This document shows positions 25,038 through 33,942 of a stretch of DNA of 64,000 nucleotides, piece after piece. The notes below the pieces were generated by a model. The model was not told the origin of the DNA. It saw only the letters and a program-made list of their open reading frames with translations, and did no database searches. The stretch lies in contig JACKNH010000006.1 in the NCBI GenBank assembly GCA_024234975.1, positions 124,001-188,000 on the forward strand. The letters are read 5' to 3'. Position 1 is the stretch's first letter; each line of letters starts with the position of its first letter. Position numbers and translations under genes: made by a program. Source of the stretch: Gammaproteobacteria bacterium. Lineage in GTDB: Bacteria; Pseudomonadota; Gammaproteobacteria; Ga0077536.

Positions 25038-26564
25038 ATGCGCTTCGTTGCGGCAACCGGCAAGATTAATGACCTGGTCGCTTGTGCTGCAGCGGAATAT
25101 CCCGATCGTCCCGTTGTTCATGACGGTGATCGATTGATCAGCTATTCGGAGATGGCAGCGGGGATCGAGCAGCTTGCGCAGGCCTTGAGCAGCAGCGGTG
25201 TCAACCCCGGTGACCGTGTGCTGGTGATTGCCGAGAATTGTGCCGAGCAGGTGACCTGCCTGTTCGCCTGCGCAAGAATAGATGCGTGGCCGGTCATGGT
25301 CAGTGCGCGTCTGGCGGCGGCGGAAATCGATCGCATCCTTCAGCATTGCGGTCCTCGCATGATGGTGTTGCTGACGGCGCAATCGACTGCCGCGATGGCG
25401 CATGCGCAACGGTTGGATGCTATGTCAGCGACATTGAACGGCGTTGGACCCTGCCACACGCTGACATTCAACGATGCAGTTGCGGAGCCGGTGCATGCCG
25501 ACCCTGCGCAGCGGGTCGCCGCGATGATTTACACCTCCGGTTCCACCGGCACACCCAAAGGCGCCATGCTCAGCCACTCGAATCTCGTATTCATGGGGTT
25601 GAGCCAGGCACGGGTGCGCAGCTATACCCCGAAGGACAAGGTCTATTGCGTGATTCCCATCGCGCACATCGGTGGGCTGGCGTCAGTCGTCATGGGGATG
25701 ACGGCGTCCGGTGGCTGCATGCATCTACACAAGCGGTTCACCCCGCCTGAGCTGGCGAAAGCTTTGCGCGAACAGGAGGTCACCATTGTCTCCGGTGTAC
25801 CAACGCTCTACGTCAAGTTTCTGGAATGGGTGGCGGCAAATCCCGATAAGTATTCGGCACCGCATCTGCGCCTGATCACCTGCGCGTCATCACCGCTGGA
25901 CCCGGCAGTCAAACGTTCCGTCGAGTCCATGTTCAACCTGCCGCTAATGAACGGCTACGGCATGACCGAGTCATCAGCGGTCATCTGCCAGACCAATCTC
26001 GACGAATGGCGTGATGATGTCTCCGTAGGTCCGGTGCTCGACGGCGTTTCATTGCGTATCGTTGATGAGGCGGGGCAGGACGTGCAGTGCGGGCAGGTTG
26101 GAGAACTGGTTATCCAGGGTCCGACGGTGTTTCTCGGCTACTACCGTAACGAGTCCGCCACGCGGGATGGCTTCATTGACGGCTGGTTCCGCACCGGCGA
26201 TCTTGGTTACATGGATGACAACGGCGATGTCTTCATCGCAGGGCGTGCAAAAGACACGATCAAGCGTTCCGGTTACAACGTCTATCCGGTGGATGTCGAA
26301 ACCGCATTGAATGCCCACCAGGCAATCGCCATCAGCGCCGTGGTCGGGCGCTTCACCGGGGTCGACGAGGAGGTCATCGCCTACGTCCAGCCGATTCCCG
26401 ACGCTACGTTGACGGATGCCGACGTGGTCACCTTCCTGCGCGAAAAGCTGGCGCCGTACAAACTGCCCAACCGCATCATCTTTCTGAAGTCGCTACCAAC
26501 GTTGCACAACGGTAAGGTCGACCGCAACGCCATCAAAGCGCAGGCGCAGTCGTTGCAGGGTTGA
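25038..26564 (+). CDS. AMP-forming acyl-CoA synthetase/ligase
   Basis: The ATG at 25038 follows GAAAGGAAG, giving 508 residues. ANL-superfamily signatures are present in order: the phosphate loop YTSGSTGTPKG (165-175), GYGMTES, then RTGDLGYMDDNGDVFIAGRAKD with the hinge, and a C-terminal lysine in NGKVDRNAIK. The enzyme would activate a carboxylate with ATP and load it onto CoA. Chain length or type cannot be read. It is transcribed divergently from the alkyl-DHAP-synthase-like gene. Confidence 0.92.
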   Translation: MRFVAATGKINDLVACAAAEYPDRPVVHDGDRLISYSEMAAGIEQLAQALSSSGVNPGDRVLVIAENCAEQVTCLFACARIDAWPVMVSARLAAAEIDRILQHCGPRMMVLLTAQSTAAMAHAQRLDAMSATLNGVGPCHTLTFNDAVAEPVHADPAQRVAAMIYTSGSTGTPKGAMLSHSNLVFMGLSQARVRSYTPKDKVYCVIPIAHIGGLASVVMGMTASGGCMHLHKRFTPPELAKALREQEVTIVSGVPTLYVKFLEWVAANPDKYSAPHLRLITCASSPLDPAVKRSVESMFNLPLMNGYGMTESSAVICQTNLDEWRDDVSVGPVLDGVSLRIVDEAGQDVQCGQVGELVIQGPTVFLGYYRNESATRDGFIDGWFRTGDLGYMDDNGDVFIAGRAKDTIKRSGYNVYPVDVETALNAHQAIAISAVVGRFTGVDEEVIAYVQPIPDATLTDADVVTFLREKLAPYKLPNRIIFLKSLPTLHNGKVDRNAIKAQAQSLQG

Positions 26565-26585
26565 TGGCCGGGCAGATTCAGCCGT

Positions 26586-26798
26586 AAAAAATGCTTCTTC
26601 ACCCGACACCGGGGAAATCCGCATGGGCTTGGTCTTACTGCTCCGTCATTCCGGACGCGCCCGCGAAGGGGGCGCGAGCGGCGAATCCATGCGGTTTTCT
26701 ACAGAGGCCCTATGGTTCCCGGCTCACCGCTGCGCGGCGTCCGGGATGACGGAAAAGAAGAGCCTGCGCTGTGGCCGGGATGACGGAAAAAAAAATGA
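26586..26798 (+). repeat. dispersed repeat, copy A
   Basis: About 210 bases that match 44431-44637. Shared blocks include CACCCGACACCGG, AATCCGCATGGGC, CTCCGTCATT, GAATCCATGCGG, GGCCCTATGG, TCACCGCTGCGCGGCG and CGGGATGACGG, ending in an A-run. It is GC-rich, non-coding and full of short palindromes, like dispersed intergenic repeats of proteobacteria. Confidence 0.8.
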
Positions 26799-26835
26799 GT
26801 GTCCTTTGGGATTGCGCGATATATTCAGTGCTGAA

Positions 26836-26944
26836 GTTGGCAGTCGGGTATGTCGGGTCAGGACCGTGCGAGGCAGGAAGCCGGGCCCGAGCGTACATGG
26901 ATGTATTCACAGCGAGTCCTGACCCGACATACCCGACTGCCAAC
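26836..26944. repeat. perfect 29-bp inverted repeat with 51-bp spacer
   Basis: The left arm 26836-26864 begins GTTGGCAGTCGGGTATGTCG. The right arm 26916-26944 is its exact reverse complement. The spacer is 26865-26915. There is no coding capacity. This could be a MITE-like element or a very stable RNA hairpin between the acyl-CoA synthetase and YbjN genes. Confidence 0.9.
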
Positions 26945-26999
26945 GACCCACCCGAATTTCAGTTCCAGTGAAGCCGCGAGCAGCGCATCTGCCGCCAAA

Positions 27000-27476
27000 T
27001 CACTTCCAGTCAATGAACTCCTCGAATTCACGCGTAATCACCAGCCACCAATCAAACGTGTCTTCGAAATTCTTGCGGTTGACGCCGCCCAGATCCATGT
27101 TCACGTCCATTTCAATGTACGGGTCCATCTCCGCGTCGAGGTAGACTTTGCCGAACCGGTGTTCCTTGTTCCACTCGTTCACCCGCTCCAGTGCCATGCC
27201 ATCGGCCATGTCATAGCCCTTGCTGTATTGAATGGCCTTGCAGTCTTTGCCTTCATTGCAGCCGTAGAAGTAGATCGTGAAGTCGCCGCCGTTGGCACTG
27301 GACCGGATCAACGGGTCACCCTGTTGGTCGGTATCGGCGAGCGCCTTGTAGCCAAGTTCCTGGATGATGAGAATCAAGGCGTCGGGCGAAGTGGCGTCGA
27401 CGTTCTGTGCCTGTACCGGCGATATGGTCAGGCCGAGCAGGGCAGCGGCGGTGAACAGTAGTCTGGTTGGCGTCAT
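27000..27476 (-). CDS. exported YbjN-domain protein
   Basis: The 158-residue protein has a signal peptide ending SPVQAQ and a compact alpha/beta domain. Within it are ALILIIQELGYKALADTDQQGDP, FTIYFYGCNEGKDCKAIQY and WNKEHRFGKVYLDAEMDPYIEMDV, the usual YbjN-family pattern. It has a pair of cysteines (GCNEGKDC). Family members are small putative chaperone-like or sensor proteins with no firm activity. It stands alone on the minus strand. Confidence 0.82.
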   Translation of the reverse strand: MTPTRLLFTAAALLGLTISPVQAQNVDATSPDALILIIQELGYKALADTDQQGDPLIRSSANGGDFTIYFYGCNEGKDCKAIQYSKGYDMADGMALERVNEWNKEHRFGKVYLDAEMDPYIEMDVNMDLGGVNRKNFEDTFDWWLVITREFEEFIDWK

Positions 27477-27567
27477 GGCAGGCTTTCTGGCTGATGGGAC
27501 GAAATGGGTTGAATAGTATCGACCGGCCGCCCGTTCAGCTGCAACTTATTACCGGTGCGCGGCAAAC

Positions 27568-28917
27568 TCAGTGGAGTTTGAGCCGTGGGCGGATGACCTT
27601 GTTGACTCTGGCGACGATAATCAACACCAGGCCGCGCAGCCAGCCGTGAATGGCCAGCAGGTGCATGCTGTACAGGCTGACATAAACCAGCCGGGCGAGG
27701 CGCCCTTCAATCGCCATGCGGCCACCAATGAGATTACCCATCAGGCTGCCGACGGTGGAATAGCGGCTCAGCGATACCAGCGATCCATGGTCTTGGTATT
27801 GAAAGGCCTTTAGTTCACGGCCGTCCATCATCCGCTGCAGGTTGTGATACACCGTGGTCGCCATCTGGTGTGCTGCCTGCGCACGCGGGGGAATATTCCG
27901 GCCGGTGGCGGGATCCGGGCAGGCGCAACAGTCGCCGAGCGCGAACACACGTGGGTCCCGCGTGGTCTGCAATGTTGGCAGAACCACGAGTTGGTTGGTG
28001 CGGGTCGTTTCCAGGCCGCCGATGTCCTTGAGCCTGGATGACCCGCGTACGCCCGCTGCCCAAACTCTCAAATCCGCCGGAATGATTTCGCCGCTGCCGG
28101 TACGCATACCCTGCGGTGTCACTTCGGCGACGCTCGTGCCAGTCAGAATCCGCACGCCCAGTGTTGTCAGTTCACCGTGCGCTGCCGCGGCGAGCTTGTC
28201 CGGCAATGCCGGCAGTATCCGCGGGCCGGCCTCGATCAATGTTACGCGCAGGCGGCTGGCATCGAAGACTTCCAGACCATAGAACGCGAGTTGTGCCGCT
28301 GAGTTATACAGTTCCGCCGCCAGCTCGACGCCGGTGGCGCCGGCGCCGACGATGGCGATGTCGACGTGCGCATCGGCATCGGGGTCGCGCGTCAATGTGC
28401 GTGAAACGCGCAGACAGTGGTCCAGCAACAGTTGGCGGAAACGGTCGGCCTGGACGCGATTGTCCAGCGGGATGCAGTTGCGGTTGACGCCGGGAATGCC
28501 ATAGTCATTCGTCACAGAACCGATGGCGATGACGAGGTAATCGTAGCGGATTCGATGCCGGCCGATGATCTCTTCACCGTTATCATCCAGTACCGGTGCG
28601 GTGACCACTTCACGCGCTTCACGGTCGATGGATTCCATCGCGCCATAGAAAAAGCGGTAGCCCCAACGGTAACCATGCCCGCGATAACCGACTTCATCGA
28701 GGTTGGCATCCAGTGCGCCGCTGGCCACTTCGTGCAGCAGCGGTTTCCAGATGTGCGTGCGATTGCGCTCGACCAGAATGATGTCGAACTTGTCGCGGCC
28801 GAGCTTTGCACCGAGGCGGGTGACCAGCTCCAGCCCGCCGGCGCCACCGCCAACGACAACGATCTGCGTTTTGCGCGCGGCTGTCGACGGCGGCGCGGGT
28901 GATGCGTCTGTGGTCAC
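27568..28917 (-). CDS. ndh: type II NADH dehydrogenase
   Basis: Translation probably starts at the GTG at 28917, which overlaps the symporter stop as GTGA. The 449-residue protein has the FAD dinucleotide fold (IVVVGGGAGGLELV), a conserved HIWKPLLHEVASG, and the second NAD(P)H fold (DIAIVGAGATGVELAAEL). The FAD-pocket AxGD motif is RVFALGDCCACP. A hydrophobic C-terminal helix (RGLVLIIVARVNK) is typical of NDH-2 membrane association. It would oxidise NADH and reduce quinone without pumping protons. The CCAC run near the FAD site is a noticeable local feature. Confidence 0.88.
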   Translation of the reverse strand: MTTDASPAPPSTAARKTQIVVVGGGAGGLELVTRLGAKLGRDKFDIILVERNRTHIWKPLLHEVASGALDANLDEVGYRGHGYRWGYRFFYGAMESIDREAREVVTAPVLDDNGEEIIGRHRIRYDYLVIAIGSVTNDYGIPGVNRNCIPLDNRVQADRFRQLLLDHCLRVSRTLTRDPDADAHVDIAIVGAGATGVELAAELYNSAAQLAFYGLEVFDASRLRVTLIEAGPRILPALPDKLAAAAHGELTTLGVRILTGTSVAEVTPQGMRTGSGEIIPADLRVWAAGVRGSSRLKDIGGLETTRTNQLVVLPTLQTTRDPRVFALGDCCACPDPATGRNIPPRAQAAHQMATTVYHNLQRMMDGRELKAFQYQDHGSLVSLSRYSTVGSLMGNLIGGRMAIEGRLARLVYVSLYSMHLLAIHGWLRGLVLIIVARVNKVIRPRLKLH

Positions 28918-30269
28918 AGAATCCCCAGCGCGTTGAGAAACACCAGCACCACACCGGCGGGTGCGACGTAGCGGGTCAGTACGCGCCAAACGGAATATCC
29001 CAAGGTACTTTGCATACGCAGTTCGTCACTGCTGCTGGCGCGCGACATGCGCCAGCCTGCGAACACCGCGATCAGCAGGCCGCCGACCGGCAGCATCACC
29101 GAAGTACTGATGAATTCCATCGAATCAAAGAAATTCTTGCCGAAGAATTTGACGCTGTCCCAGTGATTGAATGACAACAGCGAGCCGATGCCCATGACCC
29201 ACGCGATGGTGCCCGTCCAGATGACAGCATGGCGACGCCGCCATTTCAGCCGCTCCACCAGCCAGGCGGTGGCCGGTTCCAGCAGTGAGATGGCCGACGT
29301 CCACGCTGCGACGGTCAGCAGGATGAAGAACAGGCAGCCGAAGACCTGGCCGAAGGGCATATGGGCGAATGCCAGTGTGAGACTGACGAAAACCAACCCC
29401 GGCCCGGAACTGGGCTCGAGGCCGTAAGCAAACACGATGGGAAACACCGCGAGGCCGGCGAGCAATGCCACCGCGGTATCGGCGAGCGCGATGATGACCG
29501 ATGTGTGCGGAATGGACGTGTTGTCCGAAAGGTACGAGCCATAGGTAAGTATGGCGCCCATGCCAAGACTGAGGCTGAAAAAAGCCTGGCCCAGCGCTTC
29601 GAGCACGGTCTTGTTGGTCAGCTTGGAAAAATCCGGGTGGAACAGGTAGCTGATGGCGGCTCCGAAATCTCCAGTGCCCATCGCGTAGCCGACCATTGCG
29701 ATCAGCAGAATGAACAAAGCAGGCATCAGGTATTTGACGGCTTGTTCAAGTCCACTTTGCACGCCGCGGCCGACGATGATCGCCGTCATCACCATGAACA
29801 CCGTATGCCAGGCAAGCAGGGTTTCCGCCGAGCCGATCATTGCATTGAAGCGTTCGCCGGCACCTTCGACCGTGATGTCGGCGAACATGCCCGAGCCGGT
29901 ATAGAACACGTAAGCCAGCGACCAGCCGGCAACCACGCTGTAGAACGACAGAATCATGAAACCGGCCACGACACCCATTGCCCCCAGCCAGCGCCAGTTG
30001 CGGCTGAGAGATTCGTCCTGCGCCAGAGATTCGAATGAGTGGATGGGCGATTGCCGGCCGCGGCGGCCGAGCATGATTTCCGCCATCAGCAGCGGAACGC
30101 CCACCGCGGCAATACACCCCAGATACAGCAGCACGAAAGCGGCGCCACCGTTCTCACCGGTGAGGTAGGGGAAGCGCCAGATATTTCCCAGCCCTACTGC
30201 GGACCCGGTGGCGGCGAGAATGAAAACCCAGCGTGACGACCATTGACCATGGATCGAGGAACGTGCCAT
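28914..30269 (-). CDS. neurotransmitter:sodium symporter (SNF) family transporter
   Basis: The 451-residue protein has about eleven to twelve membrane helices. It carries the NSS signature at the first helix (WVFILAATGSAVGLGNIWRFPYLTGENGG, given in part), including the unwound sodium-binding segment. Such carriers import amino acids or related compounds with Na+. The stop overlaps the start of the NADH dehydrogenase gene by four bases, which implies translational coupling. Confidence 0.92.
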   Translation of the reverse strand: MARSSIHGQWSSRWVFILAATGSAVGLGNIWRFPYLTGENGGAAFVLLYLGCIAAVGVPLLMAEIMLGRRGRQSPIHSFESLAQDESLSRNWRWLGAMGVVAGFMILSFYSVVAGWSLAYVFYTGSGMFADITVEGAGERFNAMIGSAETLLAWHTVFMVMTAIIVGRGVQSGLEQAVKYLMPALFILLIAMVGYAMGTGDFGAAISYLFHPDFSKLTNKTVLEALGQAFFSLSLGMGAILTYGSYLSDNTSIPHTSVIIALADTAVALLAGLAVFPIVFAYGLEPSSGPGLVFVSLTLAFAHMPFGQVFGCLFFILLTVAAWTSAISLLEPATAWLVERLKWRRRHAVIWTGTIAWVMGIGSLLSFNHWDSVKFFGKNFFDSMEFISTSVMLPVGGLLIAVFAGWRMSRASSSDELRMQSTLGYSVWRVLTRYVAPAGVVLVFLNALGIL

Positions 30270-30352
30270 CAGTTATCTGCCTCACTTGCGTGTGATTGCC
30301 TGGAACAGCCGTGGTGGACCCAGATGATACCACTGGCAACCCGCAGCGGCGG

Positions 30353-31585
30353 TCAGCGCTGCGCGGTCCGGGCTTGGGCAGCGCTGCCGGTAAGTTCTTT
30401 TATCGTGCCGGTCCATATAGCTGGATCGCCGGCGGATTGCTGCAAGGTCGCATCCAGTACACCGATGTCGAACGAGTCAATGGCCTGTTGGACTTTCGAG
30501 GCAACTGCTGCCGGCTGTGCGACGCTGGCCAGTTTCACCAGGCGCCGCATCGCCAGCCGATGGGCCAGCATGGACTGCTCCAGATGTTGTGGCATGACGA
30601 TTATCGGTTTGCGTGCGTTCAACGCCTGGCTGACAAGGCCGATGCCGCCATGACAGATGACGGCAGCAACCCGCGGCAGTACGGCATTGATGTTCACCAG
30701 GTCCGCAGCGAGGTGGATACCCATGGCTCTGACCTTGTCACGGAACACGGCGTTCGCCCCGGTGAGTACAGCGTAAACTTCGAAGATGTTGCCAAGCAGG
30801 AGAAACAATTCAAGCAACTTTGGATCATCGCCGCGCAGGTAACAGAATATGGGCGGACGTTGCGTCACTGCCGGTATCGCCAGTGTCGCAGCAGTGGCAA
30901 TCGGGGTTTCGATCGGGAGATATCGCCATGTCGGCGGACGCTGGCCATAGTGATCAAGCGCCGGATGAGTAATCAGCAGGCTGTTGTCCGGGCGGAACAG
31001 ATCACTGATCGTCAGATCAGACCGCGCCTGGTTGCCCGTGCGCCGTGCGATCTCGGCTATTGTCCGGTTCAACGCGGCATCGAGGCTGGCCAACTGGCGG
31101 GCGTTGCTCTTCTGCCAGAATCGCAGCGGTGGCATCGGGTTGGCCGGTAGCGGGATCTCAAATCCGTTGCCCGCATTCAGCAGCGGAAAACCGGCCAGCG
31201 TTGCCGCGATCGCCGCGCTCGGCGCGTGGTCAGCTATCACGAGGTCTGCCTGCGCTTCGGTGAAGATGCGTAACCACTCGCGGACAAGTTGCAACGCGTG
31301 CGCCGGGTCCTGCCAGCCCGAGCGCAGCAGAAGGTCGGAAAAATTCGGTGACTGCCTGTGGCTGTCGGCGTCGACAAACAGTGGCGCCTGGCAGAGATTC
31401 GCCTTGCAAGCACGCTTGATGGAAGTGTGCTTGGCTTGATCCTTCAGGGCAAAGGTAAAGTGGTCACCGTTGAATTCCGCACGCGCGGAAATGGCATCCA
31501 TTCGCGCGACATGGCCATAGCCGCCACCGAGTTCCCAGCAGTAGACGATGTTGGCACCGCGGTTCGCGGTCTCGCCGTCAGTCAA
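30353..31585 (-). CDS. GT-B glycosyltransferase-like protein
   Basis: The 410-residue protein opens with NIVYCWELGGGYGHVAR, the Gly-rich loop of MurG/UGT-like GT-B enzymes. It has an N-terminal acceptor domain (QADLVIADHAPSAAIAA). The C-terminal domain has LPRVAAVICHGGIGLVSQALNARKPIIVMPQHLEQ, the nucleotide-sugar-binding HGGxG...PxxxEQ motif. It apparently starts at TTG overlapping the stop of the upstream gene as TTGA, so the two would be co-translated. The sugar donor and acceptor are unknown. Confidence 0.85.
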   Translation of the reverse strand: MTDGETANRGANIVYCWELGGGYGHVARMDAISARAEFNGDHFTFALKDQAKHTSIKRACKANLCQAPLFVDADSHRQSPNFSDLLLRSGWQDPAHALQLVREWLRIFTEAQADLVIADHAPSAAIAATLAGFPLLNAGNGFEIPLPANPMPPLRFWQKSNARQLASLDAALNRTIAEIARRTGNQARSDLTISDLFRPDNSLLITHPALDHYGQRPPTWRYLPIETPIATAATLAIPAVTQRPPIFCYLRGDDPKLLELFLLLGNIFEVYAVLTGANAVFRDKVRAMGIHLAADLVNINAVLPRVAAVICHGGIGLVSQALNARKPIIVMPQHLEQSMLAHRLAMRRLVKLASVAQPAAVASKVQQAIDSFDIGVLDATLQQSAGDPAIWTGTIKELTGSAAQARTAQR

Positions 31586-32208
31586 GGCGCCCGCAGTTTC
31601 AGGAAGAGATTGGCCAGCGTGTACTGGTCGGGAATGCCGGTGACGCGCAGGCCGCTCTTGGCCTGATAGTCGCGCAAGGCTGCACCCAGCGCTTCACTGA
31701 GTTCACCGTTCGCTTCGCCACGGTAATGCCCGAGTTCTTGCAGACGTTCCTGCACGCGTTCGACGATGGCCTGGTAGTAGTACGATTCGGTACCGTTGAC
31801 CGCGGAACTGATGATTGCACTTTCGGCCGCGAGGCGGGCCGGCAGTAACGTTTTGACCAGGGCATTGGCCGCGGTCAGGAAGCGCTGGTCCGGATTGTTC
31901 CGGCAGTGGGTCTCCAGCAGCGCCAGCAACAGTTCAGTGGTCTGCCACGGCGTGACGTCGTAAGTGTCGGCCTGGAACTGGTTGAATGAGGAGACGAACC
32001 CTTCCAGCCAACCGCCGTAGAGATAGTAGTCACGCGATTGTTCGGCCTTGGCGGTGACGAAATCACTGCAAGGCCGAGTGCCGGCGCCCTTGACGGCGAA
32101 TTTGCCCTCGGCGTCGGCCGCGGAGGCGGGCATGGAAACAAGCACCACGCCAATCATCATGGCGGATGCCGCGGCAGTGCGCCTGAGCGCTGATGCAAAG
32201 ATATTCAT
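31582..32208 (-). CDS. exported protein with C-terminal peptidoglycan-binding-like domain
   Basis: The ATG at 32208 begins a signal peptide ending MPASAAD. A helical middle domain follows, with CSDFV, YYLYGGWLEGFVSSFNQF and LLALLETHCRNNPDQRFL, resembling small periplasmic proteins that carry a Cys pair. The C-terminal 60 residues fit the PG-binding-1 fold (VQERLQELGHYRGEANGELSEALGAALRDYQAKSGL, abbreviated). It is upstream of, and overlaps, a glycosyltransferase-like gene. Cell-envelope work is likely; the exact function is unknown. Confidence 0.8.
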   Translation of the reverse strand: MNIFASALRRTAAASAMMIGVVLVSMPASAADAEGKFAVKGAGTRPCSDFVTAKAEQSRDYYLYGGWLEGFVSSFNQFQADTYDVTPWQTTELLLALLETHCRNNPDQRFLTAANALVKTLLPARLAAESAIISSAVNGTESYYYQAIVERVQERLQELGHYRGEANGELSEALGAALRDYQAKSGLRVTGIPDQYTLANLFLKLRAP

Positions 32209-32223
32209 GGCTGGATTATCCGG

Positions 32224-32266
32224 CAAAGAAAAAGCCTCTTGCAAACCAGCGGTTCGCAAGAGGCTT
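32224..32266 (-). terminator. rho-independent terminator of the choice-of-anchor-L gene
   Basis: The minus-strand stem AAGCCTCTTGC (arms 32232-32242 and 32256-32266) is followed by a T-rich tract at 32224-32231. It lies 35 bases after the stop of the PEP-CTERM gene. Confidence 0.8.
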
Positions 32267-32300
32267 TGAGTACGACAGGAACGTTGATTGTCGCCCGCTA

Positions 32301-33704
32301 TCAGGCGGTGCGACGACGACCGCGTGCGGCACGCAAGCCGAACAGGCCTGTGCCCAGCAACGCGAGCACGCCCGGTTCAGGTACGGTGCCGCCGACATCT
32401 TCGGTGATCGGCGTCATCGAAACGCTGAACTGGCCGGCCGTATCGAACGAAACGCCAGTGGCGAATACGCCCGGATTGTTCGGGTCCAGGCCAAGCGCGG
32501 GGTCGATGCCTTCGATCGTGAAGGTGGTGATATCCAGCAGACCATTCAGCACGAAATCGAACGATTCGCCGGCCAGCAACGAGATTGAACCGCCGTTGTA
32601 GCTGAGCAGGTAGCCATCCAGGTCATTGACCGTTGCCAGTGACGGCATGGTGACGCTGGCGAAGTGAACGCCGGCATCCAGGACTTCAAAGACATAACCC
32701 ACGGCCACCACAGGGTCGATCCAGATCGTTTCGAATTCCTCCACCGGCGGCAGTTCGAAGACGAATTCACCGGTTTCGGCGTCAGCCGGATTGCTCGGCA
32801 GCACCGGGGTGAACTCGGTCGCGCCCAGCGCGCCCAGGCTTGCGAGGTAGATGGTGGTATCCAGCGCCGAATCATTGGCGTCAGCCAGAATCATCGTGAA
32901 CACGTTGCCGGTGCTGCCCGGCGTGACCGGAATATCAAAGCGCAGCAGCGGATTGCCATTGGGCGCCAGGACACCGTCAAGTTCGGTGCCGCGGATATCG
33001 GCCATGTCGGGATGGTCGATATTGATTGGCAACAGCGGGTCGACGCCGGCAGTGGCGCCGGTCGGCAACGCGCCGGCAACATTGGTGCCGTTCAGAAACA
33101 GGCCGAAGCCATCCACGAAGTCACCCACGAATTCAGGCCATTCCTCGGACCCGAAGGCGGCGAAGAAGGTGATCGAATCCACCGTGCTATCGACATCGAA
33201 AGTGATATTGAGCTGGATCGGATCGTGATGGCTGGGCTGGCCGGTGATCGGCTGCAGTAGAGCTTCCTGGGCCGCTGTGGCATCCGTTCCCGGGCCGCCG
33301 GAGACGCCGGTATCGGTATTCGGACCGTCGCCATAGTTCTCGACGAAACCGCTGCTGAACACAACGCCACCGGAAGCCGGCAGGCCGTAGGTGCCCGACG
33401 CATTGGTGAACAGGCCGGACTGCGTACCGCCCACCTCGACGATTGCGGCAATGTTGAATTCGACAACTTCGCCGCCATACCCGCCGTAGCCGCCATCGCC
33501 GCCGTAGCCGCCATAACCGAATTCACCGCCGAGCAGTTCCGCGCCGCTGATGCTGACGCCGCTGCCTGGCAGGATCAAAGCGTTGGCCAGCGCCATCGCA
33601 TCGGTTTCCGGTGTGATTACCAGCGACGACGCCACTGGCGCTCCCAGCGCGAGTGCCACCGCGCAGGAAAGCGCCGAGGCGCGTGCGATTGTTCTGTTAC
33701 TCAT
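32301..33704 (-). CDS. choice-of-anchor-L PEP-CTERM exported protein
   Basis: The ATG at 33704 follows GGAGG, giving 467 residues. The signal peptide is followed by a Gly/Tyr repeat (GYGGYGGDGGYGGYGG). A beta-rich region contains GVVFSSGFVENYGDGPNTDTG and FFAAFGSEEWPEF, which match the choice-of-anchor L domain seen in surface proteins. The C-terminus is a classic PEP-CTERM tail: VPEPGVLALLGTGLFGLRAARGRRR. It is therefore an exosortase substrate candidate. No exosortase gene is in view. Confidence 0.88.
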   Translation of the reverse strand: MSNRTIARASALSCAVALALGAPVASSLVITPETDAMALANALILPGSGVSISGAELLGGEFGYGGYGGDGGYGGYGGEVVEFNIAAIVEVGGTQSGLFTNASGTYGLPASGGVVFSSGFVENYGDGPNTDTGVSGGPGTDATAAQEALLQPITGQPSHHDPIQLNITFDVDSTVDSITFFAAFGSEEWPEFVGDFVDGFGLFLNGTNVAGALPTGATAGVDPLLPINIDHPDMADIRGTELDGVLAPNGNPLLRFDIPVTPGSTGNVFTMILADANDSALDTTIYLASLGALGATEFTPVLPSNPADAETGEFVFELPPVEEFETIWIDPVVAVGYVFEVLDAGVHFASVTMPSLATVNDLDGYLLSYNGGSISLLAGESFDFVLNGLLDITTFTIEGIDPALGLDPNNPGVFATGVSFDTAGQFSVSMTPITEDVGGTVPEPGVLALLGTGLFGLRAARGRRRTA

Positions 33705-33942
33705 GATCTGGATTTCCTCCGTCCGCTTGAATTGGTCAACAAAGTTCAAAAATGCATTCTTGAACTGGTAAGCAAGAATTGAACCATCCATAAAGTTTAG
33801 ATATATCAATGAGATGAATGGCAGGAACGGGGTGGGTGTAAAGTTTTTTGACGAGCGAAAGGTGTAATCGTTCTCAGTATGATCCGAACGCTGAGAGCGA
33901 ACCGGCGAGACGCCGATGCAATGCCCGGGGTAACGGCGGCAT

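Noticed and set aside
32664..33260. Plus-strand open frame antisense to the choice-of-anchor-L gene
   Set aside because: Shadow of a well-supported minus-strand gene with a signal peptide and PEP-CTERM tail.
33470..33540. Short tandem repeat that could suggest a CRISPR or microsatellite
   Set aside because: It is the coding repeat of the Gly/Tyr run in the PEP-CTERM protein; there are no spacers.
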